NCBI RefSeq assembly: GCF_003473485.1
Contig: NC_053046.1
Coordinates: 2,428,001 to 2,492,000, forward strand
DNA: 64,000 nucleotides
DNA from: Medicago truncatula
Taxonomy: Eukaryota > Streptophyta > Magnoliopsida > Fabales > Fabaceae
Reading direction: 5' to 3'
A model generated the notes under the pieces. That model had not been told where the DNA came from, did not search any database, and saw nothing but the letters and a program-made list of their open reading frames with translations. The translations under genes and the position numbers were made by a program. This document shows positions 1 to 11,527 of this stretch, in pieces. The stretch's first letter is position 1; each line of letters begins with the position of its first letter.

Positions 1-1885
1 ATTTTTAGGAAAAAATTATTTTCTATCACCTATAATTATAATAACTAAATCTTATTTACCAAAAACATCAACGCAATAAAATTTGATTTTTCTGAATTCT
101 TATTACTCATAATAGAGAATTTTGAGTATTTTTTACAATAAAATGTGAAAAAATTAGTATGATTTTTATAAAAAATGAAATGATGTTTTTTTCATATAAA
201 ATGATGTTTTCTAAAATATATATGTCAACAAACACTTATTTTCTTCATAAAAAATGATAGTTAATTTATAAAAATTGTAAGTGAGAGTACCGTTACACTG
301 TAATTTACGGATGTACCATAGAAGTCCCCTTATTATAAAGATTTTATTTGATCCACTTAAGATGAGGTGTTTAATTGAATGATTTTAATTGGTTGACAAT
401 GTAAACTTATTTTACACTGTCAGTCTATTATAATTAATCTCTTATATTATATATGCAATGATTAAAGTTGAAACTCTAAATTCTTCACATATTCATCTTA
501 AAAGGTGAATTTTTAATCAATAAACTATTTCATTAAAAAATAAAAACTGAATTTGAAGCAATTCAAATAAGCTATCGATCATCAAATTCAAAGTTGGTTT
601 ATTTCTTCATATTAAAAGTTCCTGGTTAAAATAATAATTAAAAGTGAATTTTATAAAAGTTGCATAATATTTGTATTAGCAAAATATGTTTTTGTTACAA
701 AATAATGATGTGGCAACTTAAAAGCAATTTAATTTAATAAAATTGTATTTGATGGTACAACATTCTAGGAGATAGTCTTAAAAAGACGTAAACAAAGTAA
801 AATTATTTGGATACACACAACAATAAAGGGATTTTAAAGATAAATCAATTAGTTATATCATTCAAGATCATTAAACCATTTTTTAAAAGAAACATTTGTA
901 TGTGTGTGCCGAAATTTTTAAAATTTGGTGTCTCTAAGTAATTACTAATCACGCTTTGATTCCCATGGTAAATGGATCGTGATAATCAAAAATTCGTCTA
1001 GAAGGTAAGGAAATTTTGATAATGAACACATAAGAATTAAACTCAAATTCTTCCATACAAATTGTAATTTAAAGCTTATTAATCGCTTAAACTTAATTGT
1101 TTTGTTTGTAAAAGCCATTTATTAGTGTTTAGAGAATCAAGTTAGAGTTTCCTTCGTCATCGTAGATGCTCTTAAAAAAAATAAGGGTCTTGCTAACAAG
1201 TGTCATAAGGACATTGCTTAAAGAATCCACAAAAAGAATATACTCCCAAACAAATATAAGAGTTTTGCTAACAAGTATCATAATAATTGTTTTAATAAAT
1301 ATAAATTTGATAATTTGCTATCTCTTTTCTCTTTCTCTCTTGTGAGCCGTCATCAAAACCCTAGTTTAATTTCCTTCATCCATCAAAGATAGGTGATTTA
1401 GGGTCAATTTTTGACCCAAAATCACCCTTCTAACTTGTTTTTCTTTTTCCCTTTTATTGAAATAAGTGATTTTCATATATATTTCATTTTTTATTTTGTG
1501 ATTTTGTCGTCTTCATGCGACGTTGGTTTGTTCGTTGTCTTTGTGCGACATTGTTTGTCTTTTTTGTTACTTTCAGGTATTTGTTCGGTTCAGATTGTCA
1601 GATCAGCTTCGATCCAGTGCAGATTCAATCAACGACTTTAACTTCATCCACGTTGCAGATCCGAAGACATGATTATTCCGAAGACATAAATATAGTCATA
1701 TATGTGTAGGCATTTATACTTTGTCGTTTTATGCTATTAACATGGATGTTGTGAGTCTGTTCACAAATTCATCCTTTTTATTTTTAGTGAATTTGCATTA
1801 CATCGATATACTCTATCAATTTGAATGAATGAATATAATTTATTTTTGTCAAAAAAAAAAACAACGAATTGATATCCTCTCTCTC
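1..1885. other. AT-rich repeat-derived intergenic DNA, no gene seen
   Basis: No reading frame here resembles a known protein. Around 370-430 lies a fragment of the same MITE family that sits in an intron of the V-ATPase gene (motif TTACACTGTCAGTC). Around 1395-1430 there is a short dyad (GATTTAGGGTCA / TGACCCAAAATC). Two similar stretches at about 1185 and 1258 (CTTGCTAACAAGT and TTTGCTAACAAGT) suggest MITE ends. A short low-complexity frame at 1411-1641 has no support as a gene. Confidence 0.5.
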
Positions 1886-2275
1886 TAACAAACTATTTTT
1901 TACACACTCGATCTCTCTCGCATAACAAACAATTTTTTCCATTAAAACTGTTCTTCTAATTTGCGCTTAAATTTTTCAACGATGTTACTATAAAAAGGGA
2001 TGTTAGGTGTGAATAAATGTTATTCAAAATATTAATTATGAACCAAGAGTACATCAGTATATATAGTTACAGATATTGAGAGAAAATCTAAAGTTTGTTA
2101 CATTTACAAGATAGGCCACAATAACTAATTATGAGACTATTACTGCAATAGTTACAATCTTATTTATAGAATTTATACGCTTCATGCTTCCATTGTTATA
2201 AGTAACAAAAGTTTGTTAAAAAATTAACAAACTTGAATTTTCCAAATACACACGATTAATTAGTTTTATTAAAAA
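1886..2275. repeat. Direct repeat block, copy 1, containing an LTR-like segment
   Basis: This block of about 390 bp recurs almost unchanged at 3541-3931. Inside it, 2001-2229 read on the minus strand starts TGTTAATTTTT and ends CACCTAACA, which looks like a small Copia-type solo LTR. I could not find a convincing 5-bp target duplication, so that label is tentative. The block ends exactly where a Helitron-like terminus begins. Confidence 0.6.
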
Positions 2276-2305
2276 CTAGATTACTAACCCGTGCGCCGCA
2301 CGGGT
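2276..2305 (-). other. Helitron-like 3' terminus
   Basis: Read on the minus strand, a GC-rich hairpin (stem CCCGTGCG / CGCACGGG) is followed about 8 nt later by CTAG, and the next host base is T. A hairpin followed by CTRR and insertion between A and T is the known 3' signature of Helitrons. The element would extend towards higher coordinates. Its 5' end (TC on the minus strand) was not located. Confidence 0.5.
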
Positions 2306-2498
2306 TTTATGAGATGAAAAACATTCGTTAACAATTTTAAAAAAAATGAACATTACATTATATAATATTGTCTCTCATTATTATAGATCTCCGTGAGTAG
2401 AATAAGATGATGAAATGATAAAAGAAGTCAAAAAACCAAATATTATTATTTATAGGCGAAAATTACGTAAAGAATAAACAATAAACAACATAATAAAA

Positions 2499-2594
2499 AC
2501 TCATGTTCAATGACATGATAATAATAATTTGAATCAAAACAAATACACTCATGTTCAATGACATGATAATAATAATTTGAATCAAAACAAATAC
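2499..2594. repeat. Exact tandem duplication of 48 bp
   Basis: Two adjacent identical 48-bp units at 2499-2546 and 2547-2594, each starting ACTCATGTTCAATGACATGA. They lie in the interval next to the Helitron-like end. No coding potential. Confidence 0.85.
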
Positions 2595-2827
2595 TTTAGT
2601 TACAACCAAACAAAATACTTACTAAGATATTTAAGAAAAAAGACTATTATTGATCATAAGATAAAGAAAAACGATTGAGCCTCACTAAATTTATTTATAT
2701 CAAGTACAATTTTTCTGTTTCTTATTCTCAAGGTATAAACTACATATTTTAGCCATACAAACTCTCAAATTTAACAGCACTACACACAATCCTTGACTAC
2801 TTCTATCAGTTCATTTCTTGAGTTTCT

Positions 2828-3543
2828 AATAAGGTTAAACAAAGGAATTTAGCATCATGGTTAAAATAGTAAATTTATGCAATAGGTTTAGGTTAAAATT
2901 AGGGCTAAAATATGTTTCAGTGTTAACTTTAATATATAAGAAGATATATAAGAAGATGTATCGGAAAATTGAGAAGGGGGAAAATTCAATAAGCTTAAAC
3001 AAAGGAATTTAGCATCATGGTTAAAATAGTAAATTTATGCAATAGGTTTAGGTTAAAATTAGGGCTAAAATATGCTTCAGTGTTAACTTTCATATATAAG
3101 AAGATATATAAGAAGATGTATTGGGAAATTGAGAAGGGGGAAATTCAATAAGGTTAAACAAAGGAATTTAGCATCAGGGTTAAAATAGTAAAATTATGCA
3201 ATAGGTTTAGGTTAAAATTAGGGCTAAAATATGCTTCAGTGTTAACTTTAATATATAAGAAGATATATAAGAAGATGTATCGGGAAATTGAGAAGGGGGA
3301 AAATTCAATAAGGTTAAACAAAGGAATTTAGCATCAGGGTTAAAATAGTAAATTTATGCAATAGGTTTAGGTTAAAATTAGGGTTAAAATATGCTTCAGT
3401 GTTAACTTTAATATATAAGAAGATAAGAAGATGTATCGGGAAATTGAGAAGGGGAAAAATTCAATAAGGTTAAACAAAAGAATTTAGCATCAGGGTTAAA
3501 ATAGTAAATTTATGCAATAAATTTAGGTTAAAATTAGGGCTAA
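2828..3543. repeat. Minisatellite array, about 4.5 units of about 159 bp
   Basis: Units start at 2828, 2988, 3147, 3307 and 3463 with AATAAGGTTAAACAAA or a close variant. Periods are 160, 159, 160 and 156 bp; the 156-bp unit lost part of an ATATAAGAAG run. The last unit is partial and runs directly into the second copy of the 390-bp block. Units differ by only a few bases, so the expansion is recent. Confidence 0.9.
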
Positions 3544-3931
3544 CAAACTATTTTAATACACACTCGATCTCTCTCGCATAACAAACAATTTTTTCCATTA
3601 AAACTGTTCTTCTAATTTGCGCTTAAATTTTTCAACGATGTTACTATAAAAAGGGATGTTAGGTGTGAATAAATGTTATTCAAAATATTAATTATGAACC
3701 AAGAGTACATCAGTATATATAGTTACAGATAATGAGAGAAAATTTAAAGTTTGTTACATTTACAAGATAGGCCACAATAACTAATTATGAGACTATTACT
3801 ACAATAGTTACAATCTTATTTATAGAATTTATACGCTTCATGCTTCCATTGTTATAAGTAACAAAAGTTTGTTAAAAAATTAACAAACTTGAATTTTCCA
3901 AATACACACGATTAATTAATTTTATTAAAAA
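3541..3931. repeat. Direct repeat block, copy 2
   Basis: Near-identical to 1886-2275, offset by about 1655 bp, with the same LTR-like interior at 3657-3885. Where copy 1 is followed by the Helitron-like CTAG, this copy continues TGGATATGTG. The A|T junction here thus looks like the unoccupied insertion site. Confidence 0.75.
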
Positions 3932-4310
3932 TGGATATGTGTAAGTGAAAAAGGTTATAATTGACAACGACAAATAAATAAAATCCGAGGGAGTATATTA
4001 TGGATAAAAGATAAACACAGTTTAAAATTTACATACATCTATACATATATTTTAATCAAAATCAAAATTTAATTAACAAATTATCAAAGTAAAAATAAAA
4101 GAGGTGAAGAAAAAGACGAAATTATTAATCTATTTGCCAAGGTGTACAGTATAGTAAAAAGGCTGGAGTGTCCCAATCATATACTTCTCATCCACAAACC
4201 ACGATCGACGAAGCTCTCTTTCGTATATCCTCCCCTCCCTTCGAAACAGTTTCTCTTTTCCCTCTCTCTCTCGATCTTCTCCGATTCGATTCCAAACCCC
4301 TCCCTGCAAA

Positions 4311-7300
4311 ATGAACGACGCAGATGTCTCCAAGCAAATCCAGCAGATGGTGCGGTTTATCCGTCAAGAAGCCGAAGAGAAAGCCAACGAGATCTCTGTT
4401 TCCGCTGAAGAAGTACATCACTTCATTCCGATCCATTCCTTAATTTCACTATTTTAGTTCAGATCGTTAATTTCTTACTTATTGATCCATGTTTTGCTTA
4501 TTAGATCGTTAATTTGCTGAGAATTACGCTGTTTTGTTGTAGGAATTCAATATCGAGAAGTTACAGTTGGTTGAAGCTGATAAGAAGAAGATCCGTCAAG
4601 AGTATGAGCGCAAAGAGAAACAAGTTGATGTTCGTAAGAAGATGTAATGCCTTTTACATATTTTTTATTTTTATCTATAAATTGATCACAAAACTTATAT
4701 GGATTGTTATTTACTTATGTGAATGGTTTATAAGTTATGAATTCTCACTTTAATTCTCAATTGTATAAGATCATCAAGGTTTTCATATTGTTTTGGATTT
4801 ATTTGGTATGTTTGAGTCACTGAATATAAGCTTTTCTTACACTGCCATTCAATTATAATAGTTGGATTTGGTATTAACTATTTAAAACTCACAGATTCAA
4901 TTGGTTGTAATTGATTGACAATGTAAAAAACTTTACACCGACAGTGCATCCAAAGTAAACTCGTTTTGGATGCTCTGTCGGTGTAAAAATCTTGTATACT
5001 GTCCTTCAATTACAATAGTTGGATCACCGAATATATTTGAATTTAGTATTAACTATTTTAAAAGTCACAGATACAATTGGTAGCAATTGATTGGCAGTGT
5101 AAAAAGTTTTACACTGAACTGTACATCAAAATTAAACTCTAGATTATAATGACTATGATCTTTTCTCATAGACCATCGGTAAAGTCGAACAGATCCCGCC
5201 AGCACTAATCATATAGTGCATGGTGCACCCTAGCGGTATTATTTTCTTCATTTTGAAATATTGGTTTATGTCACATATCGCTGATTAATAGAATTTGGTA
5301 TTTTGCAAAGTATGATGATTGATGAAATTTCTTTCTTATAAGTGAGATTTAGAGTTTAGTTTTGTACTTTTGTTGAGTTTTTTGTTTTTCTTAGTCAAAT
5401 GCTTTGTATTTTTCTTTTTCTAACTTGAAAATGGCGGTAGTTGAGATAATTTAAATTTCACACATTTGTTTGTTGCAGCGAGTACTCTATGCAGTTGAAT
5501 GCTTCACGGTTGAAGGTTCTTCAAGCCCAAGATGACGTGGTTAATAAAATGAAAGAGTCTGCCGCCAAGGAACTCTTGAATGTGAGTCGTGATCATCATG
5601 TGTACAAAAACCTTCTAAAAGATCTCGTAATTCAGGTCAGTTAAAATTTTAATATGGCAGCTTGTAGTTGTTTACCTGATTTTTCCAATTATATTTTCAG
5701 TAGGATCCTAGAATTTTATAAGCATATGTAAAAAAGAGTTCCATCAATTACAGAATAGATTGCAGAACTTTAAGGGTTTACAGAATAGACTGCAGGACTT
5801 TGAGAAAGGGCTGTGGTATTTAAGTATAGGGCTATGAAGCACGGGCATAGACACGGACACTGATAATAATTTGAGAAAATTACACAATTCAGTGTAATCA
5901 TGTGTCAGTGCCGTGTTGGTGTCAGACACCGATGCGTGTCCGACCCCGGGACACACCTAATCCGATGAGTGTCCGTGCTTCATAGCCCTATACTTAAATG
6001 CCACGGCCCTTTCTCAAACGACAAGACAGTCTCCTTCTCATCCTTTCTTATTATTTATATCTTTACTTATTCCACTAACCATAAACCCCTGAACTGACAC
6101 ACCAACAGTATTGCTTCAAGAAGCAATACCACTGATGTGTTTAATGTCATGGGTTCTGTCCCTATCATCCTGCTTCTCTTCCCTTTTTTACTGGTCTACA
6201 AGGCTTCTCATTAAGTCTACTTGGAATATAATTTTAGGGTTGTAATTGACAGCCCCCCCGCCTCCACAGTCCATACACTCCCTCCTCCCCCCAAAGAAAC
6301 CTAACAAATTTTACGTTATTTTATGTGCTACTTACTTCGTGTATGTAAACTTGGAATTAAATATAAGGATTGTATTTTACAGAGTTTGTTGAGGCTGAAA
6401 GAACCTTCTGTCCTATTGAGGTGTCGGAAAGAGGACCTGAACTTGGTAGAGGATGTTTTGGATTCAGCTGCTAAGGAGTATGCTGAAAAGGCAAATGTTC
6501 ATGTACCAGAGATCGTTGTTGATAAGGATGTCTATCTTCCACCTGCCCCCAGCCATCACAATCCCCATGATCTCCACTGGTAATGTTACAGTTAAAACTA
6601 AATCCTAAATAACTGTTCTTGATTAAAACAATCCATTATATGCCGGATTTCTGGGTAGGGAATTGTTATGTAAGTGTCAAGTCAAGGGCTTGCATCTAGT
6701 TCTCACTGGTCTAACTTGATTGGTTGTGATATTATATTTATGTTTAAAAAAAGAACTATGAGTTTCAAATCTTAAACATTACTTGTTTTTACTGTTTCTA
6801 TAGTTGATTAAGGATGTTTCCTGATATTGTATTATTTGTTATTCTTCAGCTCTGGAGGTGTGGTATTGGCTTCTCATGATGGAAAGATTGTGTTTGAAAA
6901 TACACTTGATGCGCGTTTGGATGTAGTATTCCGTAACAAACTCCCACATGTAAGTTTTTGTTATAAAATAGACTTTTTGCTCAATAGCATTTTGCATAGT
7001 GTTTTTTTTGTTGTTGGTAGTTTTGTGCCATTTATGGTAGATATTTGTTTCTTAATTGTCTCTGTCATTGTGATTCAACTAGAAAGCTAGTTTCAAGAAG
7101 ACCATTGTTCTTCTATAATCTTCAATGTTACAAAACGTTGGACTTTGATATTGAAATGAAATACTTGAGAGTTTAGGTCAATTATGCACTGTGAGGGACA
7201 ACTTGGGCATGTAGCAGGAATTAGGGAGTAGGGACTGTATAAAGGGGCAGAACGGACTTAAGGATTAAGGTTGTGTTGAATAGAGTAAAGGGTTGAAATT

Positions 7301-8104
7301 CTTCAACCAAAACTCTGTTAACTAACTATCAACCATTGCTCAGATTACTTCTAGCACTGGTGACCTGCGTTTCTTTCTTAATTTTTTTTCTTCCTTGGGT
7401 AGTATCCGCACTTCATTTCTCAATATTACACACTTTCAATATTTGCAATATAAGTTAAAATGTTACTGCCGTTGATGATAACTTGTACTTTATTTCTCCT
7501 TCCTCAGTAGATACGCCCCCCCGCCTTAGCATTACTACCCAACTTCCTTCCCCTCCTATGCTTGTTAATTTTTTTCAGACTATTTATTTACATAATCTGG
7601 TACCTTTTTAGAGCATTATCTGTCGCAGTGGATTTTTGAACTGTGAATAGCTGGGTAATTTTACTTAGATGATTTTTGATCGTCGGCAATTTTGTCTCAA
7701 CATTGATCAATATCTGTAAATGTGTTGGATGCATTGTGCAAGTGGTTTCAGTGGGTGAGAGTTTAGGAAAAGACGTGGATTTTTGGATGCAACTAATTTA
7801 TAGTGTCTTGTTCCTGAAAATATTCAAAGTGCATGTACTCTTACACAAATACTAATACCTGGTATTTATAGTGTGTTTGGGTTCACAATAGAGGTTGTCA
7901 AACATGATTCTTTCTCCCTTCAAATGTGATTGTTAGTAAAAGAACTATTTGGTTATTCTCAATCAATGAATTTTCCTCCAACTTGATTAGAAGTCATAAA
8001 CAGTAGTTTTTATACTAGGTAGTTTCATATTAATTTATTGAAAATTTGTTATTTGTTTCTTACTACAGATCCGCAAGCAGCTCTTTGGACAAGTTGCTGT
8101 TTGA
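4311..8104 (+). CDS. VHA-E: V-type proton ATPase subunit E
   Basis: Subunit E forms part of the peripheral stalk that ties the catalytic V1 head to the membrane sector of the proton pump on vacuole and other endomembranes. Exons by GT/AG and frame: 4311-4412, 4543-4643, 5479-5635, 6383-6579, 6850-6949, 8069-8104, giving 693 nt and 230 aa, the usual length of plant VHA-E. The N terminus MNDADVSKQIQQMVRFIRQE begins a charged helical region typical of the family. Exons 2-3 encode EYERKEKQVDVRKKIEYS, and the protein ends IRKQLFGQVAV. The ATG follows a pyrimidine-rich leader and has no in-frame competitor. Poly(A)-like AATAAA motifs lie at 8438-8447. Introns 2 and 3 carry MITE sequence. From remembered synteny the closest Arabidopsis relative by position is VHA-E3 (At1g64200). 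Family assignment is very secure. Confidence 0.96.
4840..5135. mobile_element. Back-to-back MITE pair in V-ATPase E intron 2
   Basis: Two related copies abut head to head around 4965. One ends TTTACACCGACAGTGCATCC; the other starts GGATGCTCTGTCGGTGTAAA, giving a strong central dyad. Both bodies carry CAATTATAATAGTTGGAT or its close variant. Outer boundaries are approximate. Confidence 0.6.
5798..6019. mobile_element. MITE with about 47-bp terminal inverted repeats, GACAC-rich interior
   Basis: The left arm (5798-5844) matches the reverse complement of the right arm (about 5973-6019) over about 47 bp, including TATAGGGCTATGAAGCACGG. The interior is rich in GACAC and GTGTC. Related elements lie at 22867-23036, 33795-33945 and, as a fragment, near 44800-44850. 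It sits in intron 3 of the V-ATPase E gene. Long inverted repeats suggest a Mutator-like MITE, but no clean target duplication was found for this copy. Confidence 0.75.
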
Positions 8105-8799
8105 AGACCTTGGTTGTATTGTTCCATTTCACCTATAATATTTATAATTTACTGCAGAGATTGTTGTGAGCGGAAGATATGTCGTGCCATTGCTTTTGTA
8201 AACATTGTATTATTGTCCCTTAGTTCCTTCATTTTTTGTGTCGCTCATTTAACTTTCGTATTTGATGGGGCATGCAATGCTCTAGAAGTTATAGCGATAA
8301 CTCTTCTCAGCAAAATAAATAGTGCTTGTTAAAGCTTATTTCTGCTGTTAGCTTCTCTGGTGGTGAAGTAGCAAATCTTTGGACATTGCGTGATAGAAGA
8401 GCAACTGTTCTCGTATTATTATGTTGTTTATCGTGCAAATAAATAAAGTGCATGAAAAATAAGCGAAAACTTTTTCTGGTTTCAGTTCAATATGAATTTT
8501 CGTTCACATTTTCCGAATCCTAAGTATGTTTCTTTCCAGAGCAATATATTTTCATGTCTTTATCTCTATGTTTAGAACCGCAGTAAGAGGTAGACTACCA
8601 TGTGTTGGGAGATGAATGAACGCCAAAAGGACTTGCATCGGAGTAGTCAAGATTCTCTCCATTTCTTTACCCTATCTTGTTTTTCAATTAGCAAAGTTTT
8701 GGGAATATAAAAAATGTGATTTTTTTGACAGAAAATCAATTGTGATTTTTGGGGGTTTCAATTATTTTATATACATTTCAAAACTATAATAATGGAAAT

Positions 8800-9451
8800 T
8801 AGGGATGGTCGTGGTTTGGTTTGGTTTGGTTTGGTTTGGTTGACTTTTAAAATATAATCTGGACCAAACCAATGCAGTTTAGATTGGATCGGTTAGTGCG
8901 GTTTTTCACACAATACAAGTTTTTGTTTCTAACATTAAAATCGAGTTAAAAAGGTAAAACACGACATATTTTCAAAAATGTTTACGACAGTGTTTTTAAT
9001 TCATTCTACATTACAATTTCATTACCACCAAACAACATAAGCCAGAACAACATAAGCCAAATTAAAAACGTGGATAAAAAGTAATTATATTATGTAAGAA
9101 ATGTAGAAAACTAAGATTTTATTATTCTCTAAAAGTTTAAATAAATACATTTTTGAAAAGAAAAGCAAATAAAAATTTAACAAGAGAAAATATATGTCAT
9201 TTATAAAAGTTTCTATTGAGTTTTTATGAGTATTTGTCTAGGTGACATAGATTTAATTAATGTTTTTCTTATGTTGCGGTTTGGTTTGGTTCGGTTGGTA
9301 AAATGAAAACCGCAAATCAAACCAAACCATGTGGTTGAGGGAAAAAGTGATCAAAATACATCCAAACAAAATGCGGTTTTTTGTGGTTTCGATTTGGGTT
9401 GATTCAGTTTGCAATTTTTCTATTGGATTGGTTCGCTTTTGAACACCCCTA
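8800..9451. mobile_element. hAT-like non-autonomous element
   Basis: Flanked by a perfect 8-bp target duplication ATGGAAAT (8792-8799 and 9452-9459). Termini are TAGGGATGGTCG and, inverted, TAGGGGTGTTCA, as in hAT-type elements. The interior has no transposase and is rich in TTTGGT motifs, including a (TTGGT)n run near 8811-8840. It lies downstream of the V-ATPase E gene. Confidence 0.85.
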
Positions 9452-9599
9452 ATGGAAATGAAAAATGAAAAGAAAAAATGAAGATTATCTTAACTCCACT
9501 ATCTCTTATAATATATTTACGTCCTTAATGCTTTAATAACTATGGGCAATGGATAGAAGAGCAACTGTTCTTGCATTAAAGGAGATGTTGAAAATGAAA

Positions 9600-10420
9600 A
9601 GAACGGCGGTGTTTGCGGTCTAAATTTAGGCATATGTAGTAGGATTGCTGTTAAGGAAATGAGGAGCGGGTATTAGTGGACGTGTTTGTTTGCCTGTAAG
9701 GAAGAGCAGTTGAATTAGTGTGCTTTTCTTTTAGATAACATTTTTTTGCAAGACAATGTCGTGGATAAATGGATTTGGTATCATAGTTCTTCTTAGGGGG
9801 TATACAGTTAAAGATGCTTATAAGATCATCACCCAAATTGAGCAGTCTCACGATGACGTTCATTTAAGATTAATCTTGAACAAAGTTGTGCCTTTGAAAG
9901 TGTCGTTATTCGCTTGGAGAATGTTTTAAAAAAGGATTCCAACAAAGAATAATTTATTTCGTCGTGGTGTGTTACTTGGAGCTCTGTTATTATGTTCTTA
10001 ACGGTGTGGGAAGGAGTAATCATCTTTTTTTAAGGTGTGATTTCTACGACGATATTTGGAATTTTCTTCTCAACTTGTTGGGAACTTCATCAGTTCAACC
10101 ATCTGAAAATGGGGAGCATGCTTTACAATTCGTGACTTGCATTTGTTCAGGAAGGATATAAGATTTTGTCTTCAGGTTATCTGGCTGGCGTGTGTTTGGA
10201 GTATTTGAAAAGAGTGCAACACTCATATTTTTAACAAGGAATTGTCGGTCTAGCTATTACTAGATTGCATTAAGCTTCCTTCGTGGTTAAGGAATCCGAA
10301 ACAATATTTGTTTGACTATTAGTTCACCACTCATTTTCAAAGTCTAACGATTCCACTAAAATCTAGACCTAACTCCCGGTGGTCACTTTAATGTCTTTTA
10401 TTAGACTTGACCTATGTTTG
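9600..10420 (+). pseudogene. LINE relic: reverse-transcriptase zinc-binding (zf-RVT) region
   Basis: Conceptual translation, with frameshifts and stops, gives segments typical of the C-terminal zf-RVT region of plant L1 LINEs. One segment covers GYTVKDAYK, then LNKVVPLKVSLFAWRMF, then KRIPTKNNLFRRGV. A later segment near 10180 reads VIWLACVWSI. In the living family this region follows the reverse transcriptase. No complete domain or reverse transcriptase core remains. The relic lies between a hAT-like element and a Stowaway MITE. Boundaries are approximate. Confidence 0.7.
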
Positions 10421-10429
10421 TATTGAGTA

Positions 10430-10554
10430 CTCCCTCCGTGCTAAAATATAAGCAAAAATTTGTTAACATAAGCTGATGTATATGGTACAAATTTTGAACC
10501 AAATACATTAACTTTTATCGACCAATTTTTGTTTATAATTTGGGATGGAGAGAG
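10430..10554. mobile_element. Stowaway/Mariner-like MITE
   Basis: Starts CTCCCTCCGTGC and ends GGGATGGAGAGAG, flanked on both sides by TA (10428-10429, 10555-10556). This is the Stowaway pattern. Length 125 bp, no coding capacity. A second CTCCCTCC end occurs at about 10797 without a clear partner. Confidence 0.75.
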
Positions 10555-11353
10555 TATATAAGAATCGCAGTGATCCACCGTAATTTTGTAGAAACTATAA
10601 AGTGTAGCATTTGAAAAATCACATTGAATCATTGTGATTCTGACATACCCACCATAATATCAAATACACACGTAAAAGTTTTTCCTTTAGCTTCTAATAA
10701 AAATTATTTTTTTTGTTACAACTTATAATAAAAATGATTGAAGAATTATTTTATTTTTTGTCAAAAAAAAAAGTATTTTATTTTGATTTCATTATACTCC
10801 CTCCACACTCCACTCTTAAATATAAGTAAAAAACAGGTAATTATCTCCTGTAAAAAGAAGACAAGTACTTATATAAAATATTTAATGTTTTATTTATATT
10901 TGAAGTCCAGAGAAAATATATATACAAACAAAATTAAATTATATTTCTATTCAAAATTATATTATATTAGGTCATGTATTCCTTTCTTTTTCATTTGGGC
11001 TGAGCATCAACCTTCTTTTATTTCTTTTTGTTTTAAATATAATTCAAGTTCGACACTCTTCTCATGATGCAGAAAACTAATTGGTAGTGTAAGAATGTAT
11101 TGGACTAATCACTAATGTTATGGGGCAAGGAGAATATGAATAACTTCCTTTCCATTAGTAAAAAATAAATAAATAAATAAATTTGGTCATTTGTTTTGGT
11201 ATGGCTTCCCAGTTGATATTTTGTGCACTTGAAGACTATTATTATCCTTCCTTAAAAAATATTTATTTATTTGAATTTATTTTTTTTGAAAAGTTATAGT
11301 AAAATAAATTTTGTGATGAACCTGTAGAGCTAGCTAGGTTCCTATTGTGAGCT

Positions 11354-11361
11354 TATAAAAA
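11354..11361 (+). promoter_or_regulatory. TATA box of the MIR319 transcription unit
   Basis: TATAAAAA in the context GCTTATAAAAAGGCCC stands about 175 bp upstream of the MIR319 hairpin. Plant MIR genes are RNA polymerase II units with TATA boxes, so transcription would begin around 11385-11395. Assignment rests on position and motif only. Confidence 0.55.
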
Positions 11362-11472
11362 GGCCCTTTAGTTCCCTTCCTTGCTACTATGAACTAGCTA
11401 CTTGTTGGACAATAAGGTTATAGTTCCAATCTTCAAACTGTAATTATCTTTCAAAATCCTTCTAAAATAATT

Positions 11473-11526
11473 ATGGTGAATATCAGTACTACAAGGATGC
11501 ATGATCCAATATATATTAATTTATAG
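11473..11526 (+). other. Candidate 17-codon leader ORF in the pri-miR319 transcript
   Basis: An ATG at 11473 opens a 17-residue frame (MVNISTTRMHDPIYINL) that stops at 11526, 12 nt before the start of the miR319* strand. Peptides encoded upstream of plant pre-miRNAs (miPEPs) are known for several families. Whether this one is translated is unknown. It is not the first ATG after the TATA box: ATG-AAC-TAG near 11389 precedes it. Confidence 0.25.
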
Positions 11527-11527
11527 A

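Noticed and set aside
1411-1709. Overlapping short frames of 76 and 64 codons
   Set aside because: Low-complexity Phe/Ser-rich product with no similarity and no splice or promoter context; chance frames in repeat DNA.
2828-3543. CRISPR-like or regulatory repeat array
   Set aside because: Units are contiguous with no spacers and the genome is plant nuclear, so this is a minisatellite.
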